Positions 17,885-26,216 of a stretch of DNA of 64,000 bases are shown piece after piece. This DNA is from Schaalia suimastitidis DSM 15538 (GTDB lineage: Bacteria > Actinomycetota > Actinomycetes > Actinomycetales > Actinomycetaceae), in contig NZ_AUBF01000006.1 in NCBI RefSeq assembly GCF_000429105.1, positions 62,001 through 126,000 of the forward strand, in the 5' to 3' direction. Numbering within the stretch: position 1 is the stretch's first letter; each line of letters begins with the position of its first letter. Below the pieces are notes generated by a model. It searched no databases. It saw only the letters and a list, made by a program, of their open reading frames with translations, and was not told where the DNA came from. A program made the position numbers and the translations under genes.

Positions 17885-18748
17885 CTAGGCCAGTGTCGCC
17901 TCGAGAATCAGACGGTAGGTCAGTGCAACGAGACCCACCATCGCGAGCGCAATTGCCAACGCAGCCCCAATTGACTGCCACATTTGCTTGCGTGCTGTCA
18001 CATGGGGACGAGGCGCGGCAACCGCAGTCAGCACCCACGTCGCAAACAAGCCCGTCAGTAGCCCACCGAGGTGAGCTTGCCACGACACATTAGGTAGCAA
18101 AAGACCGTACAAGAAGTTCACTGCAAGCAACCCGACGACTGCTCGAGTATCTATACCGGACCTCTTCTGAACGACGAAGATCGCAGCGAAAAGGCCAAAT
18201 ACTGCTCCCGACGCGCCTACCGTAACCTGTTGGAAAGTCGACGGCTGGAACAGTGCCCAGACAAGCACAGCTAAAGTTCCACCTACTGCGCTGAGCAAAT
18301 ACACAGTGAGATACTGCCAGCGACCAAGCACCGCCTCAAGGCTCTGTCCAACGAAATACAGCGCCAACATGTTAAACAGCAGGTGCATAATGCCGCTGTG
18401 GAGAAAGGCGGTGGTGAGGAATCTCCACGGTTGGAAATAGCCAACTATCGGGTTAAAGGCTAAAAGTTCCCACGTCGAGGTGGAAATCCACGACAAAAGG
18501 AACAACGCAACACTGATGCCGATCAAGCCATAGGTCACCACTGGCGTGCCCGAGGCCACCTGCCGCCTCACATTCCGACCCGCACATTCCACACAAAGGG
18601 AACGCACCTCAGTGCGAATCATACAATCGACGCATATGGGACGATTACAACGCTTGCAATAGTCCACTGACTGCACATTGGGGTGTCGCGGGCATGGAGG
18701 AGCCGCACGCGGATCAGACCGCTGACCGTACCGAGGTAACTCATTCAT
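17885..18748 (-). CDS. Rhomboid-family intramembrane serine protease with N-terminal zinc finger
   Basis: A 287-aa polytopic protein. Residues about 18-60 hold paired cysteines and histidine (CPRHPN, CKRCNRPIC, CVDC, CVEC) forming a B-box-like zinc-binding module. The rhomboid core follows with six or more membrane segments. It contains the catalytic serine in GASGAVFGLF, the histidine in WQAHLGGLLTG and the HSGIMHLLFNM loop. This architecture is common beside the cyclophilin gene near oriC in Actinobacteria. Substrates are unknown. Confidence 0.93.
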   Translation of the reverse strand: MNELPRYGQRSDPRAAPPCPRHPNVQSVDYCKRCNRPICVDCMIRTEVRSLCVECAGRNVRRQVASGTPVVTYGLIGISVALFLLSWISTSTWELLAFNPIVGYFQPWRFLTTAFLHSGIMHLLFNMLALYFVGQSLEAVLGRWQYLTVYLLSAVGGTLAVLVWALFQPSTFQQVTVGASGAVFGLFAAIFVVQKRSGIDTRAVVGLLAVNFLYGLLLPNVSWQAHLGGLLTGLFATWVLTAVAAPRPHVTARKQMWQSIGAALAIALAMVGLVALTYRLILEATLA

Positions 18749-18907
18749 AAGGCCAATCTTGTCACTTCAAGCACTTTCACGCCCAGCAGCCGTTCCCCAA
18801 CCCTCGCCTATCAGCGCTGATCTGTTGAGGCCAATTTCTTCGCCTTCGACTGTCAACGCCACTTCGCACCTATCAGCATTGACCCGATGACGCGGCGACG
18901 AGGCAGT

Positions 18908-18951
18908 CCACACGCCCAAACCCCTCCACCCACACGCCCAAACCCCTCCAC
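18908..18951. repeat. 22-bp tandem duplication
   Basis: CCACACGCCCAAACCCCTCCA occurs at 18908 and again at 18930 with one base between copies. It lies in the gap between the rhomboid and cyclophilin genes, beside the cyclophilin terminator. Confidence 0.85.
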
Positions 18952-18958
18952 GACAAAG

Positions 18959-18990
18959 GCCGGGCCTACCTGGTGGCAAGCCCGGCCGAT
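18959..18990 (-). terminator. Probable terminator of the cyclophilin gene
   Basis: GGCCGGGC and GCCCGGCC bracket about 16 bases just downstream (leftward) of the cyclophilin stop. A further CAAGCCCGGCC copy follows at about 19000, so alternative stems are possible. Confidence 0.55.
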
Positions 18991-19032
18991 GCGGCAAGCC
19001 CGGCCCATATCGCCGGTACTACGACCTGAAGA

Positions 19033-19554
19033 TCACTCAACCACATCCACCGATGTGATTGTCACATCTTCGACTGGACGGTCATTGCGTCCCGTCGGTA
19101 CCGAAACGATGGCATCAACGACACGCTTCGACGCCTCGTCAACTACCTTGCCGAAAATCGTGTGATTGCCAAGCAGCCACGGTGTCGGCGCAACGGTGAT
19201 GAAGAACTGCGAACCATTCGTGCCGCGCCCCATACGCTTGCCTGCATTGGCCATAGCGAGCAAGTAAGGCTCATTGAAGTTGAGTTCGGGGTGAATCTCG
19301 TCGTTGAAGGCGTAGCCAGGGCCGCCGGTTCCAGTGCCCAGAGGGTCGCCACCTTGAATCATGAAGCCTGGGATAACACGGTGAAAAATCACGCCATCAT
19401 AAAGAGGACGAGTCGTCTTCTGGCCAGTCGCAGGATCAACCCACTCACGCTGACCGAGCGCGAGGTCAACAAAATTCTTGACCGTATGAGGAGCATGATC
19501 AGGGAAAAGCTCGATGCGGATATCGCCAAGGGAAGTATGAATCGTGGTTTCCAT
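19033..19554 (-). CDS. ppiA: Cyclophilin-type peptidyl-prolyl cis-trans isomerase
   Basis: Cytoplasmic foldase of 173 aa that isomerises X-Pro bonds. Conserved cyclophilin segments are complete: HAPHTVKNFVDLA, FHRVIPGFMIQGGDPLGTG, LLAMANAG, TNGSQFFITV and HTIFGKV. I start at the ATG at 19554, preceded by GGAG; the ATG 54 bases upstream adds a cysteine-rich tail not seen in the family. The gene sits near oriC in many Actinobacteria (Rv0009). It is divergent from the following membrane protein gene. Confidence 0.94.
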   Translation of the reverse strand: METTIHTSLGDIRIELFPDHAPHTVKNFVDLALGQREWVDPATGQKTTRPLYDGVIFHRVIPGFMIQGGDPLGTGTGGPGYAFNDEIHPELNFNEPYLLAMANAGKRMGRGTNGSQFFITVAPTPWLLGNHTIFGKVVDEASKRVVDAIVSVPTGRNDRPVEDVTITSVDVVE

Positions 19555-19742
19555 AGCTCCATCGTCGCAGAGTTCGTCCCTGCATGCGCGTTTGTTCGCA
19601 CACAACACTCAGGACTTAGGTTGCATGTCACAATTGTGCTGCAGCATCGGCACGTTCAAGGCACAATAGAGGAGAGAGCGTCAACAGGCTGGTCATGCCA
19701 ACCTGTCGTGAGCAGAGCACTAGGACAAGGAAGGCACCCACC

Positions 19743-20351
19743 ATGGCCAAACCCAGCAATTTCGACCCCGACAAACTCAAGACCGAGGCTCTACATATCC
19801 GCGACACCCTTGCTGTTCATGCAGGTCGCGCTGCGGTCGCGGCGACCGATCTGGCAGAGCAAGGCCTGGATTGGGCTGCGCCTCGTGCACAGGCAGCCTT
19901 AGAAGGTGCCCTTAAGCGCGCCACCCCCCTCGTAGAAACCGCAGCTGACAAAGCCGTTGACGCCATCGACCGCGCTAAACCTAAGTTGGAAACAGCGCGC
20001 CACAATGTGGTTGACGACTACCTTCCGCGCATTCACCGTGCAGTGGAGGACTCCGCCTCGGCGCTCACCTCTGACGCCCCGCTCGCTGAACGAGCCGCCG
20101 CCGCGCGTATCGCCTCAAGTCGCGCTCTTACGACGCCCACCCGCACGGTTCGCCGCAAACGACGTTTCCTGCGTGTGCTGGGTTGGACAGCGGCGACCAC
20201 TGCTGTTGCAGGCGTGGGCTACCTGTTGTGGAAACGTAGCCAACCGATTGAGGACCCCTGGGCAGAAGAGTACTGGGCTGACCTTGATTCTAATGTTGAG
20301 GTACCCGAAATGGATGCCGAAAAGGTGGAAGAAGTAACCGAGGAGGAGTGA
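19743..20351 (+). CDS. Amphipathic-helix membrane protein of unknown function
   Basis: A 202-aa protein whose first about 115 residues are alanine-rich and strongly helical with regular heptad-like spacing (VETAADKAVDAIDRAKPKLE). One membrane segment (about 143-163, LGWTAATTAVAGVGYLLW) and an acidic tail ending in EEVTEEE follow. This resembles YtxH- or apolipoprotein-like stress proteins of actinobacteria, but I do not recognise a named family. The start is the ATG within ACCATGG, preceded by GGAAGG; an upstream ATG at 19695 lacks a ribosome site. A strong hairpin follows the stop. Confidence 0.8.
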   Translation: MAKPSNFDPDKLKTEALHIRDTLAVHAGRAAVAATDLAEQGLDWAAPRAQAALEGALKRATPLVETAADKAVDAIDRAKPKLETARHNVVDDYLPRIHRAVEDSASALTSDAPLAERAAAARIASSRALTTPTRTVRRKRRFLRVLGWTAATTAVAGVGYLLWKRSQPIEDPWAEEYWADLDSNVEVPEMDAEKVEEVTEEE

Positions 20352-20387
20352 TTTTCCTTCACAGCTGCGAATTCTTTCGCTGATTGA

Positions 20388-20423
20388 CGAGGCCGGGCTT
20401 CCTACTGTGTGGGCCCGGCCTCG
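20388..20423 (+). terminator. Terminator after the amphipathic membrane protein gene
   Basis: CGAGGCCGGGC and GCCCGGCCTCG form an 11-bp perfect stem around 14 bases, 37 bases past the stop. The left arm is immediately preceded by TTGA, completing one copy of the over-represented TTGACGAGGC motif. Confidence 0.75.
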
Positions 20424-20559
20424 CGCTGTGCTGTACGTCGGTTCCTGCTGCATCCCAAGGTTGAGCCTTTCAGTCACCTGGATATGAACCTCTTGCCTCT
20501 CGCACTCTCGGCTTTCAGACCCACGTCTATCAACCGCACAGCCATCGCACGCCCACCAC

Positions 20560-20796
20560 GTCGACACATGGTGCGGAAATCAGCGGGCGCTAATCGCCGT
20601 CCGCAGAAATGTCGACACATGGTGCGGTGCTCCCCACGCCGTTTGCTGTGTCGTTGCTGTCGCAAAAGCAATGAGACACCCCCGCACAAAAGGGTCGACA
20701 CATGGTGCGGTAGAAGAATGTCCAAAGCATGTGTTGACTCAGATATCGTCAGACTGATATGGCCCGTTTAACAGATGTGAACACGGCGAACGGTGC
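20560..20796. repeat. Palindrome array C (variant arms, 83 bp period)
   Basis: Three copies of GTCGACACATGGTGCGG start at 20560, 20611 and 20694; the last two are 83 bp apart. A degenerate arm (GAACACGGCGAACGG) has its core at 20782, again 83 bp on. Right arms are CCGTTTGCTGTGTCG near 20637 and AGCATGTGTTGACTC near 20726; another CCGTTTGCTGTGTCGATCC stands alone at about 20942. This subfamily has ATGGTGCGG instead of ACCAAACGG. The 20424-21181 gap otherwise shows no gene. Confidence 0.82.
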
Positions 20797-21181
20797 GAAA
20801 CCCTGAAAAATGCTGCTAGGAAAAGAAGGTTCGCATGGAATACCTTCGCCCTCATACCCACAAAAATGCTGTGCAGTAGCGTCATCGATGGGTCGGAATG
20901 CCTTCGGCGGAAAAGATTTCCACCTTCGTTGGATCGGCAGGATCCGTTTGCTGTGTCGATCCGCAGACAAACAGCAACCTATCCCCGTGACACAACACTA
21001 TTCGGTTACAACGTCTTCCAGTGCAAATGCCATGAGGTCTGAAATTTGCGCAATGCCACGCCCGTTGACGCCGTAAATAACAACAACCGACGGAAAATAT
21101 GCATCGCAATCAAAAGCAACGTCTGCATAACTATTGTCTACTGATCACAATGTCGATAATGGTTGATCGTATTACGAAGCG

Positions 21182-22267
21182 TTACGACATGCTGCGGCGG
21201 CGCTGATTTCGCCGACGCCACTGCCGATCAGCAGCCTTCAGGTGACGTTCAACTTGTGACAACAGTGCATCAGCGTGCGAAAAGTCAGTCCATCGCACAC
21301 GAATCACAGTCCAACCCAACGCTTCTATCTCACGTTGGCGCCGATTTTCCTTCTCTTCGGCACGATGAATATCTTCGACGGTGGTACCGTATTTTGCTCG
21401 TCCATCAAACTCCAATGCAACATGTTGCCGAGGAAACGCGATATCAACGAAATACGGTGCGTCGGCATCAGTCCGAGCAATGGGGTGCTGCATCTCCATT
21501 CCTGAAAATCCCGCCTCCATTAACAATGCAAGCAGACGAGCCTCCCCTGGAGAGTCACACGCGGGTGAGGCGCCATGAAGCACCCAACGAGCTTTTCTTG
21601 TGTCACGTGCGGTCTTGGGCAGGGATCTAATCAACGCCAACAGGTGTTGACGAGATCTTTCCGCCTCCCGGTGACATTGCTGTGCCTTCCACTTATTGAA
21701 TCGGCTCACCCACTGCAGGGACGTGCACGCAAGCGAGAACGCCGTGATTCGGTCGTGAATTAAAGATCCGACCATCGTGGCAACATCTAAGCGATCACAG
21801 ACAATATCGAGGATGCGAGTCGTTGTCGGGCCAACATGGGGTCGGTGGTGGACTTTTGCAATTGCTTCCTTTGCGAGGACTTTTCCTTCGAATGTCACTT
21901 CCGGAAGATGAGCTTTGGTGGTGCACCTCCGATTTTGTGTGCGCAGATATACGGTGCCGTCTGACGAGGTGGTGGGAAGTCCGTGCATCACGGCTGCACT
22001 GACGCCGGTTGGGACGCAGGCGGGTTTGAGCCGTGACAACGCAATGATGCGCGCAACCTCAATCACCTTATCGATGTCATAACGATTCGTACACGATTGC
22101 AGTATCGACGCGCAAAGGTAGCATCCGCGGTAGATACGAATGTAGCCCCGTCGGTGGCGGACATTGCGGAATGTTGCTTGTGAGGTAAACACCATGTTTT
22201 CTCGGACAAGTGCCACGGTAATTCGTGACGCTTCATGAGCATTGCTGTGCCGGTATTCCCGAAACAT
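21182..22267 (-). CDS. AbiEi-like / DUF559 (Vsr-like endonuclease fold) protein
   Basis: A 361-aa protein. The N-terminal half resembles the AbiEi-type antitoxin winged-helix module of actinobacteria (RHRRGYIRIYRGCYL, PTGVSAAVMHGLP). The C-terminal about 110 residues match the DUF559/PD-(D/E)XK fold: FVDIAFPRQHVALEFDGRAKYG supplies the Asp and Glu, EKENRRQREIEALGWTVIRVRW follows. Such orphan fusions are frequent in Actinobacteria and have no proven role; nuclease activity and an antiphage role are inference. No AbiEii toxin gene is beside it. It is flanked on both sides by long non-coding regions with palindrome arrays. Confidence 0.75.
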   Translation of the reverse strand: MFREYRHSNAHEASRITVALVRENMVFTSQATFRNVRHRRGYIRIYRGCYLCASILQSCTNRYDIDKVIEVARIIALSRLKPACVPTGVSAAVMHGLPTTSSDGTVYLRTQNRRCTTKAHLPEVTFEGKVLAKEAIAKVHHRPHVGPTTTRILDIVCDRLDVATMVGSLIHDRITAFSLACTSLQWVSRFNKWKAQQCHREAERSRQHLLALIRSLPKTARDTRKARWVLHGASPACDSPGEARLLALLMEAGFSGMEMQHPIARTDADAPYFVDIAFPRQHVALEFDGRAKYGTTVEDIHRAEEKENRRQREIEALGWTVIRVRWTDFSHADALLSQVERHLKAADRQWRRRNQRRRSMS

Positions 22268-22574
22268 TGTGCCTCCTCGTCATCAACGTGTTGCCTATAA
22301 CCACGATGGCGTTGGCATCCGATGTCAGCAATCCAAAGGTGCGTCATTGTGGAAATACCTTGTCGGCTTCTTTGACTGTGGAAATCGATAGCCAGGAAGA
22401 CCCGTGTATCTTCGATGGTCGTCCGCTTCGACCCTTAGTGGTAGTGCCCCAGCAACATCATGGTCCTGTTCGCACACAAACGACCCCGTGTTGTGTGAAG
22501 AGTCCTGTTGCACGAATCAACCATTCATGTAGGACTGCTAGGACTGCACAGCTTGAGGTTGGATGTTCACCACC

Positions 22575-22820
22575 GTTCAGCACACCATTCGGATCGACAC
22601 TCCTTTTCAACACACCATTTGGATGCCGATCGTCCATTCAATGTGTCGATCACTGTTTCGTCCACCTCGTGCCAGAATTATCTGCTAAGTCAACACACCG
22701 AACGGCATCGTTTCGACCGTTCTGTGTGTCGACGCGTCAGAAGGCAGGTAGGATCTTGACGCTTCACGAAGGTCAACACACTGAACGGCACTCTTTTGTC
22801 CGCATGCTGTGTCGATCAAG
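22575..22820. repeat. Palindrome array D (83 bp period)
   Basis: CACACC-type cores at 22581, 22611, 22694 and 22777; the last two steps are exactly 83 bp, the first is 30 bp. Right arms include CCATTCAATGTGTCGATC, CCGTTCTGTGTGTCGAC and CGCATGCTGTGTCGATC. It lies in the 22268-23181 gap, in which I see no credible gene. Confidence 0.88.
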
Positions 22821-22854
22821 GACGGGGGTCAAGCAGACGATGGGGAGTAATCCG

Positions 22855-22900
22855 AGGAGACGACCGAATGTTGAAGGTGGAGACGACCGAATGTTGAAGG
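22855..22900. repeat. 23-bp tandem duplication
   Basis: Two adjacent identical copies of a 23-bp unit beginning GGAGACGACCGAATG follow array D. No associated gene is visible. Confidence 0.85.
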
Positions 22901-23181
22901 TCACGAGATTGAGGGATATCACGGCATTGTGTTGAAATCGGCCAACGCCGAGTTCAATCACCACAGCGGGGCATTAAGGTCATTCGCATAGCTCACCGTC
23001 CACCTCGCCGTAAACAGGCATGTCCCACTACAGATAGGTCAGATCTGCGCGTCCGTCAATCTTCTAGTCGCACCGTGCCAACCCGAACATGTGCAAGAGC
23101 CCGATAGTAGCCACGCCGCAAAACACAGGAGCTACGAACCTCAAGTAGCACTGACAACCCAAACACCGCGCAGCGCTCAGA

Positions 23182-24060
23182 TCACAAGCCAAGAAGATGC
23201 CTTGTGACGGTAAAGACGCCGCCATCATTATTTGAGGGAGCAATATATCGGGCTGCCTCAACCACATCTGGGTGCGCGTTAGCCATGGCGAAGGACCATT
23301 TGGCGGCAGCTAGCATCCCTAGATCATTGTGAAAATCGCCAAAAGCCAAGGTTTGTTCGCGAGTCACGCCCAGATATTCCTGCAATGCTGTGACAGCCGC
23401 ACCTTTGTCAACGCCCGCCGTTTGCAGGTCCGCCCAGTTGTAGCCCGACACCACGTACTGATGAGTCGAAGCAAATGGTTCCAGCGCCACCTCGGCAATT
23501 GGCTGCACTGCATCAAAACAGAAAACTGCGAGTTTAATGATGTCGTCATCGAGTTCACCGGATCCGATACGAGCAAGAACATCAAGTTGATCATCGACCA
23601 CTGCAGTGCGGTGGTAGTACGGCAGTACCGAGTCCATAAAGGGCTGATCGAAACGTTCTACGTAGCCGCTTGCTTTCCCGCACATCATTAATCCGGCATT
23701 AATCCCTCCGGCCACTGCTGAACGCACACGACGTACCACCTCGGCAACCGTTTCATGATCCATGGGGACGCTGGAAACTTCTTTTCCGTCTCGCATGACG
23801 ATTGCACCATTTTCGGCGATAACGGTTAGTCCTTCGCCGACTCTTTCAAACATATCAATGAGCGTCCAACACTGACGGCCCGACGATGGCGCGAAGGTCA
23901 CGCCACGCTGAGCAAGCTGAGCAAGCATCGGCCACAGTTGTTCAGGGATTTTCTTGTCATCTCCCAACAGCGTGCCATCCATGTCAACCGCCACGAGGCG
24001 AATATCGACATTGGTGGGGAGGCTGGACAGGGGTGTCGGTTCTGCGGGAGTGAAAGTCAT
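23182..24060 (-). CDS. HAD-superfamily hydrolase, Cof/subclass IIB
   Basis: Sugar-phosphate-type phosphatase of 292 aa. Motif I is VDMDGTLLGDDK with the nucleophilic aspartate, motif II lies in VTFAPSSGR, and motifs III/IV are the lysine near DKGAAVTALQ and the acidic GDFHNDLGML. The C-terminal ANAHPDVVEAARYIAPSNNDGGV is characteristic of Cof proteins. The substrate is unknown; Cof members act on FMN, sugar phosphates or PLP. It stands alone, divergent from the next gene. Confidence 0.9.
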   Translation of the reverse strand: MTFTPAEPTPLSSLPTNVDIRLVAVDMDGTLLGDDKKIPEQLWPMLAQLAQRGVTFAPSSGRQCWTLIDMFERVGEGLTVIAENGAIVMRDGKEVSSVPMDHETVAEVVRRVRSAVAGGINAGLMMCGKASGYVERFDQPFMDSVLPYYHRTAVVDDQLDVLARIGSGELDDDIIKLAVFCFDAVQPIAEVALEPFASTHQYVVSGYNWADLQTAGVDKGAAVTALQEYLGVTREQTLAFGDFHNDLGMLAAAKWSFAMANAHPDVVEAARYIAPSNNDGGVFTVTRHLLGL

Positions 24061-24179
24061 ACCCGTATTGTCTCCCAGTCATTGCCGAGGCGCCTTCAGG
24101 CGCACCATCAATCGGTCACTATTCCCGTCACACGTGTGTTGTGCGAGCATGTGTCGTCACGTGATTTTCCTGTCCACAG

Positions 24180-26216
24180 TTGGCAGTTATGCGCGTGTTT
24201 TCCGCGTGCCACAGCCACGGAGGCACGCATATTCTTGATACGGTTCGACACGTTCCTACCCATCTCTCCTCGCCTGCGTTGCGTGCGCAGGTGATTCTGC
24301 GACGTTTTGCTTCGGCTACAAACTTGCTGATCTGCGGTCAGCGTTTCCTCATCATTTGCGGAATTGACGAGGCCACAGCCACTCACCTGCATCATTTGCT
24401 GTGCCGCTTGGGTGCGTTTCCGGAGTTGTTGCACCCGTTGACGTCACATAGAGATCGTTGGCTGCCCAGTGGGGATCGCGCTGCGGTGAGTGCTATGCAG
24501 TACGCAACGTCTACCGATCCGTGTGTCGACGCAGGCGACAAAACGGCAAAGGAAGCCGATCCGTGTGTCGACCAGGATGTTTCGCCTGTGGCCACTACCG
24601 ATCCGTGTGTCGATCGGGACGATGTGGGGGGGTTGCGTAGCTCATCTGCAACAATGACGGGAGGTTTTGCCCGTTATAGCGCAGTCTTTGATTTTGTTGG
24701 CACCATAGTCGAAGCTGTCGACACTGTCCTTGTGCGTATCCCACGAGCATTCGTGACACATGTACCCACAAGCTCTTCGGCAATATCGACGATTCCCGCG
24801 CCTGTCACGAGCACGACAGTCACCCACACGAACTCCATCTCTTCCATTGCTCATCCAGACCAGCCACCTTTTGATACAGCAAGTAGTTCAATTACCGCCA
24901 ACACCGCGAGCGACCCCCACAACCCATCCACCGCCAACACCGCAAGTGCTTTACTCCCCGGTGACCCCCGCAAGGTCATTCGTATTTTCAGCCCCGACGG
25001 ACATGAACTTCACGACCCTCACAGTCGTACTCCAAATAGCGCCATTGAATATCTCACTTGGGCACGCCGTCACATGCCCGTCACGTCCGAGGCAGCCAAG
25101 CGCCTGAAAGCTTCAGGTGTACTTCAGGGTCGCAGCATCGGATTGTCCCTCGTGTTGGAGCCGAAAACCGCCGTCCTCGCCATGTTCCTCGCCGAAGCAG
25201 GCGCCACAGTCAGTGTTTTTGGCCATGCTCAAGAGATCCGGGAAGACGCCGCCTACCTCAAAGGGGTGGGTATCCCAGTATTTGGTGCATCAACTGCCAC
25301 ACGCCAGGAAGAAACCGAGTATGCCACCGCCTTCCTCGCCCAACAGCTCGATGTGCTTCTCGACGATGGTTCTCACCTGATTCGCTTAGCTCATGACTCG
25401 ACCCTCGCACCTGGTGCCTTGGACAACATGGTCGGCGCCGCAGAAGAAACGACCTCCGGGCTGCGCCCCTTGCGTGACATGGACTCGGCCCGCACTCTCC
25501 GTATTCCAGTGATTGCCAGCAATGATGCGCGATCGAAAACGCTTTTTGATAATGCTTATGGCACTGGACAGTCGTGCTTGTTTACCATCCTCGATCTCAT
25601 TGATCCTCACGAGGCGGGGGTTGATATGGCACGTCAACGTGTCCTCGTCATTGGATATGGTGACGTGGGTAAGGGTTTTGCTCGACTAAGTCGTGCCATG
25701 GGCGCCGCTGTGTGTGTCGCTGATACTGATCCGGTGCGTGCCCTTCAAGCTCGCCTCGACGGCTTTGAGGTTGACGAGGCCCCCACCCTCGCGTCGCGCT
25801 GCACGTGGATTATTTCAGCAACAGGGGTGCGCCACACGATTGACGAGTTGATCCTTCAGGCAGCCCCAAATGAAGCAGTATGCGCTGTAATCGGTGGTGT
25901 GGCGCAAGAAATTGCCATTGACCAGACGGTAGTAGCAGGGGCGCATATGGGACCCTCGTCGATGCGTGCCGTTGACACGTTGACGTTACCCAACGGGAAA
26001 CGTTTGACAATCCTGGACAAGGGCGGGTGTATCAACTGCACTGCTGGCGAAGGTAACCCTATCGAAATCATGGATTTGTCTTTTGGTGTACAAAGCGCCG
26101 CCATTGAATATTTACTTTCGACGGAACTGGAACCTGGAGTAATTCCTGTGCCCGACGAGTCAGACCGTGCCGTTGCCGCATTGGCCCTCAACCACATGAT
26201 TGGTCGTACCCTATGA
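24180..26216 (+). CDS. Divergent S-adenosylhomocysteine-hydrolase-like protein with long N-terminal extension
   Basis: Residues about 260-678 resemble adenosylhomocysteinase, which splits SAH to adenosine and homocysteine. EETTSGL, the catalytic Lys/Asp pair in RSKTLFDNAYG, and the NAD-binding GYGDVGKG are present. The usual C-terminal lysine/tyrosine tail is missing, and the loop normally NLGCATGHP reads INCTAGEGNP, so activity may differ. Residues 1-100 are an unrecognised domain and about 105-230 a low-complexity linker including three DPCVD repeats derived from the palindrome family. The start is uncertain; internal starts up to residue 255 are possible. The next gene, an amidohydrolase related to SAH/MTA deaminases, overlaps by ATGA, suggesting a shared purine-thioether salvage role. 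Confidence 0.78.
   Translation: MAVMRVFSACHSHGGTHILDTVRHVPTHLSSPALRAQVILRRFASATNLLICGQRFLIICGIDEATATHLHHLLCRLGAFPELLHPLTSHRDRWLPSGDRAAVSAMQYATSTDPCVDAGDKTAKEADPCVDQDVSPVATTDPCVDRDDVGGLRSSSATMTGGFARYSAVFDFVGTIVEAVDTVLVRIPRAFVTHVPTSSSAISTIPAPVTSTTVTHTNSISSIAHPDQPPFDTASSSITANTASDPHNPSTANTASALLPGDPRKVIRIFSPDGHELHDPHSRTPNSAIEYLTWARRHMPVTSEAAKRLKASGVLQGRSIGLSLVLEPKTAVLAMFLAEAGATVSVFGHAQEIREDAAYLKGVGIPVFGASTATRQEETEYATAFLAQQLDVLLDDGSHLIRLAHDSTLAPGALDNMVGAAEETTSGLRPLRDMDSARTLRIPVIASNDARSKTLFDNAYGTGQSCLFTILDLIDPHEAGVDMARQRVLVIGYGDVGKGFARLSRAMGAAVCVADTDPVRALQARLDGFEVDEAPTLASRCTWIISATGVRHTIDELILQAAPNEAVCAVIGGVAQEIAIDQTVVAGAHMGPSSMRAVDTLTLPNGKRLTILDKGGCINCTAGEGNPIEIMDLSFGVQSAAIEYLLSTELEPGVIPVPDESDRAVAALALNHMIGRTL
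24503..24617. repeat. Palindrome-family half-sites embedded in coding sequence (42-bp period)
   Basis: CCGATCCGTGTGTCGAC-like right arms recur three times, with GTGTGTCGA at 24521, 24563 and 24605, exactly 42 bp apart and in frame, giving TDPCVD, ADPCVD, TDPCVD. A left-arm-like GCGACAAAACGG lies between the first two. The period is about half the 83-bp unit seen in the intergenic arrays. Confidence 0.75.
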
